Shown: piece after piece, positions 6,785 to 10,215 of the stretch
Layout: the number at the start of each line of letters is the position of its first letter
Position numbering within the stretch: the first letter of the stretch is position 1
NCBI GenBank assembly: GCA_964638245.1
Contig: CAZWZG010000113.1
Coordinates: 1 to 10,215, forward strand
Origin: CAZWZG01 sp964638245
GTDB taxonomy: Bacteria > Pseudomonadota > Alphaproteobacteria > Rhodobacterales > Rhodobacteraceae
Length of the DNA stretch: 10,215 nt
Direction: 5' to 3'
Position numbers and translations under genes: made by a program
Notes under the pieces: model-generated
What the model saw: the letters and a program-made list of their open reading frames with translations, nothing else
The model's database searches: none
What the model was told of the DNA's origin: nothing

Positions 6785-6819
6785 TTTCCAAGCCCGCTGC
6801 CCGATGCTATAAAGCGGGC
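6785..6819 (+). promoter_or_regulatory. Candidate pal promoter with inverted repeat flanking the -10
   Basis: In the 81 bases between tolB and pal, TTTCCA (6785-6790, 4 of 6 with the sigma-70 -35) and TATAAA (6808-6813, 5 of 6 with the -10) are separated by the ideal 17 bases. A perfect 7-bp inverted repeat, GCCCGCT (6792-6798) / AGCGGGC (6813-6819), brackets the -10. No T-run follows, so it is not a rho-independent terminator. It could be an operator or an RNA structure between tolB and pal. Extra pal expression from its own promoter would fit the large amounts of Pal needed, but that is inference. Confidence 0.45.
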
Positions 6820-6857
6820 AAAGAAAGCAGAAAAACAAGAACAGACAGGACAAGATC

Positions 6858-7364
6858 ATGACACTGACAGGCAAGATCCTTCTCGTCGCCCTGACCCTTG
6901 GCCTTGGCGCATGTACCAACGCCGACCGGTTCGGCCCCGGCGGCCCGGGCGCGACGGATGCATCCATGGGCGCCTTCGGCGACCCGACTGACCCGACGAG
7001 CCAAGCGTTTTTCATGGAGACCATTGGCGACCGCATCCTTTTCGAAGTCGACACTTCGACGCTTTCGCCCGAGGCCGAAGCCACGTTGGCGGCACAGGCA
7101 CAATGGCTGATGGCCAACCCGGCGTTCAACGCTGTGGTCGAAGGGCATGCCGACGAACGCGGTACGCGTGAATACAACCTCGGCCTCAGCGATCGCCGCG
7201 CCGCCGCAGCACGCACCTTTATCGTGGCGCAGGGTGTCGCTCCAAATCGCGTTTCGACAGTCTTCTTTGGAAAAGAGCGCCCGATCGAGATCTGTTCGAC
7301 CGAGGCTTGCTATAGCCAGAACCGTCGAGCCGTGACCGTTCTGCGCGCAGGATCGGGGGTCTGA
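6858..7364 (+). CDS. pal: Pal, peptidoglycan-associated outer-membrane lipoprotein
   Basis: Pal anchors the outer membrane to peptidoglycan and is the end point of Tol-Pal. AGGA (6847-6850), 7 bases before ATG 6858, fixes the start. A lipoprotein signal with lipobox LGAC puts the lipidated cysteine at C19, and Asn rather than Asp follows at +2, fitting outer-membrane sorting by the Lol rule. After a Gly/Pro/Asp linker (20-50) comes the OmpA_C domain, with GHADERGTREYNLGLSDRRA at 96-115. By comparison with OmpA-type domains, D99 and R114 should bind meso-diaminopimelate. Two cysteines near the C-terminus (C146, C151) could form a small disulfide loop. The 168-residue length is normal. cpoB follows by 4 bases. 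Confidence 0.97.
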   Translation: MTLTGKILLVALTLGLGACTNADRFGPGGPGATDASMGAFGDPTDPTSQAFFMETIGDRILFEVDTSTLSPEAEATLAAQAQWLMANPAFNAVVEGHADERGTREYNLGLSDRRAAAARTFIVAQGVAPNRVSTVFFGKERPIEICSTEACYSQNRRAVTVLRAGSGV

Positions 7365-7368
7365 CGCC

Positions 7369-8181
7369 ATGCGCGCGCTCGTCTTCGCCCTTTGTTGCTT
7401 CGCCGCGGTCCCTGTCATGGCGCAGGACCGCGAGCAGACGCTCGCGGATATCCGTCAGGACCTGACTGTGCTCTTCGTCGAGGTTCAAAACTTGCGCCGC
7501 GAATTGTCGACCACCAGCGGGCCGAGCGTGAACTTGTCGGGCACGAACATACCGGGCCGCGTCGACCAACTTGAAGCAGAACTTGCGCGTCTGACGGCCC
7601 AGACCGAGGAATTGCAGAACCGCGTTGACCGGATCGTGACAGATGGCACGAACCGGATCGGCGATCTGGAGTTTCGACTGGTTGAACTTGAGGGTGGGGA
7701 CATCAGCCAGTTGGGGGAAACCACGACACTTGGTGGGGGCGAGATGCCGCAAGTCGCGGCGCTCCCGGACACAGAAATCACGCCGGAAGTACAGCTTGCC
7801 GTCGGTGAGCAGGCCGATTTCGATCGCGCTATGACGGCGCTCAATGAGGCGGACTACCAGACAGCCGTCGATCTTTTTGCGGCCTTCACGACGACGTATC
7901 CCGGTGGCCCGCTGACGGGAGAAGCACATTTCCAACGTGGTCAGGCGCTGACCGAGTTGAACCTGACAAGCCGTGCTGCACGGGCCTACCTTGAGTCCTT
8001 CTCGGGCACGCCGGATGGTCCGCGCGCTCCGGATGCTCTGCTAAATCTCGGCATTAGTCTGGAAGACCTCGGCCAAGTTCAGGAAGCCTGTATCACGCTG
8101 TCCGAAGTCACGACCCGCTTCCCGGCAAGCGATGCCTCGATCGAGGCTCAGGCCGCCCGAGCCGACCTTGGCTGCTCCTGA
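7369..8181 (+). CDS. cpoB: CpoB/YbgF, periplasmic coiled-coil and TPR protein of the Tol-Pal cluster
   Basis: In E. coli, CpoB binds TolA and PBP1B and coordinates outer-membrane constriction with septal wall synthesis. The same role is inferred here from family and position. A signal peptide is visible at residues 1-19 (ending VPVMAQ). A heptad-like coiled coil follows at about 62-92 (VDQLEAELARLTAQTEELQN), then a low-complexity linker (about 105-145). A TPR region at about 148-266 begins DFDRAMTALNEADYQTAVDLF and continues with GEAHFQRGQALTELNL and ALLNLGISLEDLGQVQEA. The 270 residues agree with the family (about 260). ATG 7369 is 4 bases after pal. C241 and the near-terminal C269 are the only cysteines in the mature protein. 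tilS begins 7 bases after the stop, so it is probably cotranscribed with tilS as well. Confidence 0.95.
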   Translation: MRALVFALCCFAAVPVMAQDREQTLADIRQDLTVLFVEVQNLRRELSTTSGPSVNLSGTNIPGRVDQLEAELARLTAQTEELQNRVDRIVTDGTNRIGDLEFRLVELEGGDISQLGETTTLGGGEMPQVAALPDTEITPEVQLAVGEQADFDRAMTALNEADYQTAVDLFAAFTTTYPGGPLTGEAHFQRGQALTELNLTSRAARAYLESFSGTPDGPRAPDALLNLGISLEDLGQVQEACITLSEVTTRFPASDASIEAQAARADLGCS

Positions 8182-8188
8182 TCGACCC

Positions 8189-9499
8189 ATGACCCTCTCG
8201 GCGCGGTTTGCGGCGAGCATGGATCGCCTATGGGCAGGTGGCACGGGCCTAGGCGTGGCCGTTTCGGGTGGTGGCGACAGCATGGCGATGCTGCACCTCA
8301 TGGCCGACTGGGCACGCCCGAAAGGCGTGAAGCTTTATGCGGTCACAGTCGATCATCGGCTGCGGCGCGACAGTGCCAACGAGGCGGCACTGGTCGAGCG
8401 GGTTGCGGGCGACCTTGGCGTGGACCATGCAACGCTCAGCTGGGATGATTGGGACGGGCACGGCAACCTTCAGGACGCCGCGCGCCGTGCCCGCCATGGC
8501 CTTTTTGACGCCTGGCGCGGGGACGTAAGCCAAGTGGCACTGGGACATACCATGGATGATCAGGCGGAAACCGTCCTGATGAACCTTGCGCGAGGCTCAG
8601 GGGTCGAAGGCCTGTCAGGTATGGCCGCGCGCATGATGTTGAGCGATCCACCGCGGATGACCACGCCACCCCAGCGGTTTCACGGTTGGCCTCCAGCGGC
8701 AGAGGCTCCGAGCAAAGGCTATGAGTTGATCCGCCCCCTTTTGCATATTCACCGCGAAGAGCTTCGCGCGTGGTTGCGGGGGCTAGGTGCGACCTGGGTC
8801 GAAGATCCTTCCAACGATGACGATCGGTTCCGTCGGGTTCAGGCGCGCAAGGCCCTGGCCGCCCTCACGCCCTTCGGTCTCGGGGCCGAGGAGCTGGCTG
8901 CGACAGCGGCGCGTATGGCCCGAGCGCGAGACGCGCTGGAAGCGCATGCCGCCGACGCCGCGGACCGCCTGACGCGCATCGAGGCCGGGGATTTGGTGTT
9001 CGATTTGGCCGGTTTTCGTGCGCTGGAGCGGGAAACCCAGATGCGTCTTCTGGCCGCCGCCATTGTTTGGGTCGCCAATGCCCACTACCGCCCTCGCGCG
9101 ATCCCGCTCGAAGAGGTGCTCGATCAGGCGCTTGATGGAGTGACCGGCTCGCTCGGCGGGTGCCTTGTTTCAGCAAATGCGTCGGGCTTTCGCGTTTCGA
9201 GAGAGCCAGCGGCGGTGCTTCAATTGCGCGCGCCAGCAGGCGAGACATCGCTTTGGGACAATCGCTGGCGCATTTCTGGGCCCGCAGCCAACGGTCATCA
9301 GATTGGCGCATTGGGGGAGGCCGGCCTTGCCTCGATCCGCGATCTTCCCGAAGGCCTGCCGCGCTCAACATTGATCGCCAGTCCGGCGATTTGGGACGGG
9401 GATCGCCTTGTGGCCGCCCCAATTGCCGCCTACGGTCCGCACCTGACGGTAGAGTTCTTGCCTCGGTGCGGCGATTTTGTCACCTCGCTGGTCCATTGA
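8189..9499 (+). CDS. tilS: TilS, tRNA(Ile)-lysidine synthetase
   Basis: TilS uses ATP and lysine to convert C34 of tRNA-Ile2 (anticodon CAU) to lysidine, so that it reads AUA and is charged with isoleucine. It acts in the cytoplasm and is essential in most bacteria. The N-terminal N-type ATP pyrophosphatase domain shows the PP-loop SGGGDS at 26-31, VDHRLR at 54-59 and LGHTMDDQAET at 118-128. Also present are RPLL at 182-185 and DPSNDDDRFRRVQAR at 206-220. The loop between them (about 146-180) looks longer than in E. coli. The 436 residues include a C-terminal part (about 230-436) that is less conserved. The start ATG 8189 brings the PP-loop to its usual place. The frame is open upstream to 8132, but that would overlap cpoB. 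No good Shine-Dalgarno is seen, suggesting translational coupling to cpoB, 7 bases away. Confidence 0.96.
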   Translation: MTLSARFAASMDRLWAGGTGLGVAVSGGGDSMAMLHLMADWARPKGVKLYAVTVDHRLRRDSANEAALVERVAGDLGVDHATLSWDDWDGHGNLQDAARRARHGLFDAWRGDVSQVALGHTMDDQAETVLMNLARGSGVEGLSGMAARMMLSDPPRMTTPPQRFHGWPPAAEAPSKGYELIRPLLHIHREELRAWLRGLGATWVEDPSNDDDRFRRVQARKALAALTPFGLGAEELAATAARMARARDALEAHAADAADRLTRIEAGDLVFDLAGFRALERETQMRLLAAAIVWVANAHYRPRAIPLEEVLDQALDGVTGSLGGCLVSANASGFRVSREPAAVLQLRAPAGETSLWDNRWRISGPAANGHQIGALGEAGLASIRDLPEGLPRSTLIASPAIWDGDRLVAAPIAAYGPHLTVEFLPRCGDFVTSLVH

Positions 9500-9522
9500 A
9501 GATCACGCGGCAGCCTCTATCT
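9495..9522 (+). promoter_or_regulatory. Sigma-32-like promoter candidate for ftsH
   Basis: ATTGAAG (9495-9501) and CTCTATCT (9515-9522), 13 bases apart, each match five of the seven defined positions of the E. coli heat-shock consensus CTTGAAA / CCCCATNT, and the spacing is right. The -35 overlaps the tilS stop codon. ftsH is a heat-shock gene in E. coli, which makes an RpoH promoter reasonable here. It rests on a by-eye match only. Confidence 0.35.
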
Positions 9523-9534
9523 CTAGACATGACT

Positions 9535-9564
9535 ACGACGCGTCCGGCGTCGTGATATAAGGAG
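9535..9564 (+). promoter_or_regulatory. ftsH leader: hairpin followed by strong ribosome-binding site
   Basis: A perfect 7-bp hairpin, ACGACGC (9535-9541) / GCGTCGT (9547-9553), with a 5-base loop is extendable by one T-G pair. It ends four bases before TAAGGAG (9558-9564), the best Shine-Dalgarno in the window. The 8-base spacing to TTG 9573 decides the ftsH start. The hairpin does not cover the ribosome-binding site as drawn, so a thermometer role is not shown. It may instead stabilise the leader or act on transcription from tilS. Confidence 0.5.
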
Positions 9565-9572
9565 TATTCCCC

Positions 9573-10215
9573 TTGGGAAACGCGCGCAACATCGCCTTCT
9601 GGGTCGTCCTGTTTTTGCTGGTCCTGTCGCTTTTCACCATGTTTTCAGGTGGTCAGACGACAATGTCCTCGCGGGAAGTCGCCTATTCGGAATTTGTCGA
9701 AATGGTCGAGCGGGGCGAGGTGAGCACCGCTGAAATCGATGGCGAGCGTGTCATTTTCCAGGGCACGAACAACCAGTCCTTCGTAACCATTCAGCCAAAT
9801 GGCGCTGAAACGACGGATCTACTGTTGAACAATGGCGCGGATGTTGACGTGCGTCCGCAGGAGCAATCGGGCCTCCAGACCATCCTGATCAGCCTTTTGC
9901 CGATCCTTCTGCTGATCGGCGTCTGGATCTATTTCATGAACCGCATGCAAGGCGGTGGGCGTGGCGGCGCTATGGGCTTTGGCAAATCCAAGGCCAAGCT
10001 TCTGACAGAAAAACATGGCCGCGTGACGTTTGACGACGTGGCTGGCATCGACGAAGCCAAGGAAGACCTCGAAGAGATCGTTGAATTCCTGCGGAATCCG
10101 CAAAAGTTCTCGCGATTGGGCGGCAAGATCCCGAAAGGTGCGCTTCTGGTGGGCCCTCCGGGAACCGGTAAGACGCTTCTGGCCCGCGCTGTGGCTGGCG
10201 AAGCGGGCGTGCCCT
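9573..10215 (+). CDS. ftsH: FtsH, ATP-dependent membrane zinc metalloprotease (3' truncated by window)
   Basis: FtsH is a hexameric AAA+ protease of the inner membrane that degrades misfolded membrane proteins and regulators such as sigma-32 and LpxC. The start is a TTG, chosen because TAAGGAG lies 8 bases upstream and the product begins MGNARNIAFWVVLFLLV, the usual N-terminus in this bacterial family. No ATG in frame precedes the first membrane helix. The 214 residues present show membrane helix 1 (about 8-24), a periplasmic domain (about 30-98, starting SSREVAYSEFVEMVERGEV), helix 2 (about 101-122) and a Gly-rich linker. The AAA+ domain then opens with TFDDVAGIDEAKEDL (152-166) and Walker A GPPGTGKT (194-201). 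The window ends before Walker B, the second region of homology and the HEXXH zinc site. The tilS-ftsH order is common in Alphaproteobacteria. Confidence 0.97.
   Translation, partial: MGNARNIAFWVVLFLLVLSLFTMFSGGQTTMSSREVAYSEFVEMVERGEVSTAEIDGERVIFQGTNNQSFVTIQPNGAETTDLLLNNGADVDVRPQEQSGLQTILISLLPILLLIGVWIYFMNRMQGGGRGGAMGFGKSKAKLLTEKHGRVTFDDVAGIDEAKEDLEEIVEFLRNPQKFSRLGGKIPKGALLVGPPGTGKTLLARAVAGEAGVP

Noticed and set aside
8865..9422. Minus-strand open frame (185 codons) inside tilS
   Set aside because: It has Arg/Pro/Ala-rich composition typical of a shadow frame and lies wholly within the C-terminal part of tilS.
1..10215. Search for CRISPR arrays, tRNA or rRNA genes, insertion sequences, attachment sites or a defence-type cassette
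   Set aside because: I saw no spaced direct repeats, no tRNA-like cloverleaf, no transposase or integrase motif and no shift in base or codon use. Apart from two unassigned genes, the window is a standard housekeeping cluster.

Overview
The window reads as ordinary chromosome of an alphaproteobacterium, most likely a Rhodobacteraceae (roseobacter-type) species. The basis is the GC-rich, strongly coding sequence, the protein character of RuvB, YbgC, TolQRAB-Pal, CpoB, TilS and FtsH, and the familiar alphaproteobacterial order ruvB ... ybgC-tolQRAB-pal-cpoB-tilS-ftsH. An intergenic element behind ruvB also looks typical of this family (from memory, not searched). All supported genes are on the + strand.

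Layout. 1-618 is the 3' part of ruvB (Holliday junction motor). 619-725 holds a structured, GC-rich intergenic element that probably ends ruvB transcription. 726-1355 is a 209-residue protein of unknown function. 1405-2868 is an exported 487-residue protein with three textbook EF-hand calcium loops and a C-terminal half I do not recognise. 2904-3293 is ybgC, followed by a roughly 100-base gap with a possible promoter, an inverted repeat and a near-match to a CtrA box. 3397-7364 is the Tol-Pal envelope machine: tolQ, tolR, tolA, tolB and pal, with genes mostly 4-5 bases apart or overlapping by 4. tolA is interrupted by a 100-N assembly gap (5139-5238). A second regulatory gap with a good promoter candidate precedes pal. 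cpoB (7369-8181) follows pal by 4 bases, then tilS (8189-9499). After a 73-base leader with a heat-shock-like promoter candidate and a hairpin, the 5' part of ftsH (from a TTG start at 9573) runs off the end of the window.

How they work together. TolQ-TolR form the proton-driven inner-membrane motor and TolA spans the periplasm. TolB and the lipoprotein Pal link the motor to the outer membrane and peptidoglycan, and CpoB tunes TolA in relation to cell-wall synthesis. YbgC is a thioesterase that habitually travels with the operon. TilS (tRNA-Ile2 lysidine synthesis) and FtsH (membrane protease) are essential housekeeping neighbours.

I see no mobile element, CRISPR array, RNA gene or clear new defence-type system. 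The parts that deserve a second look are the EF-hand protein and the 209-residue protein inserted between ruvB and ybgC, and four non-coding elements (after ruvB, before tolQ, before pal, before ftsH).
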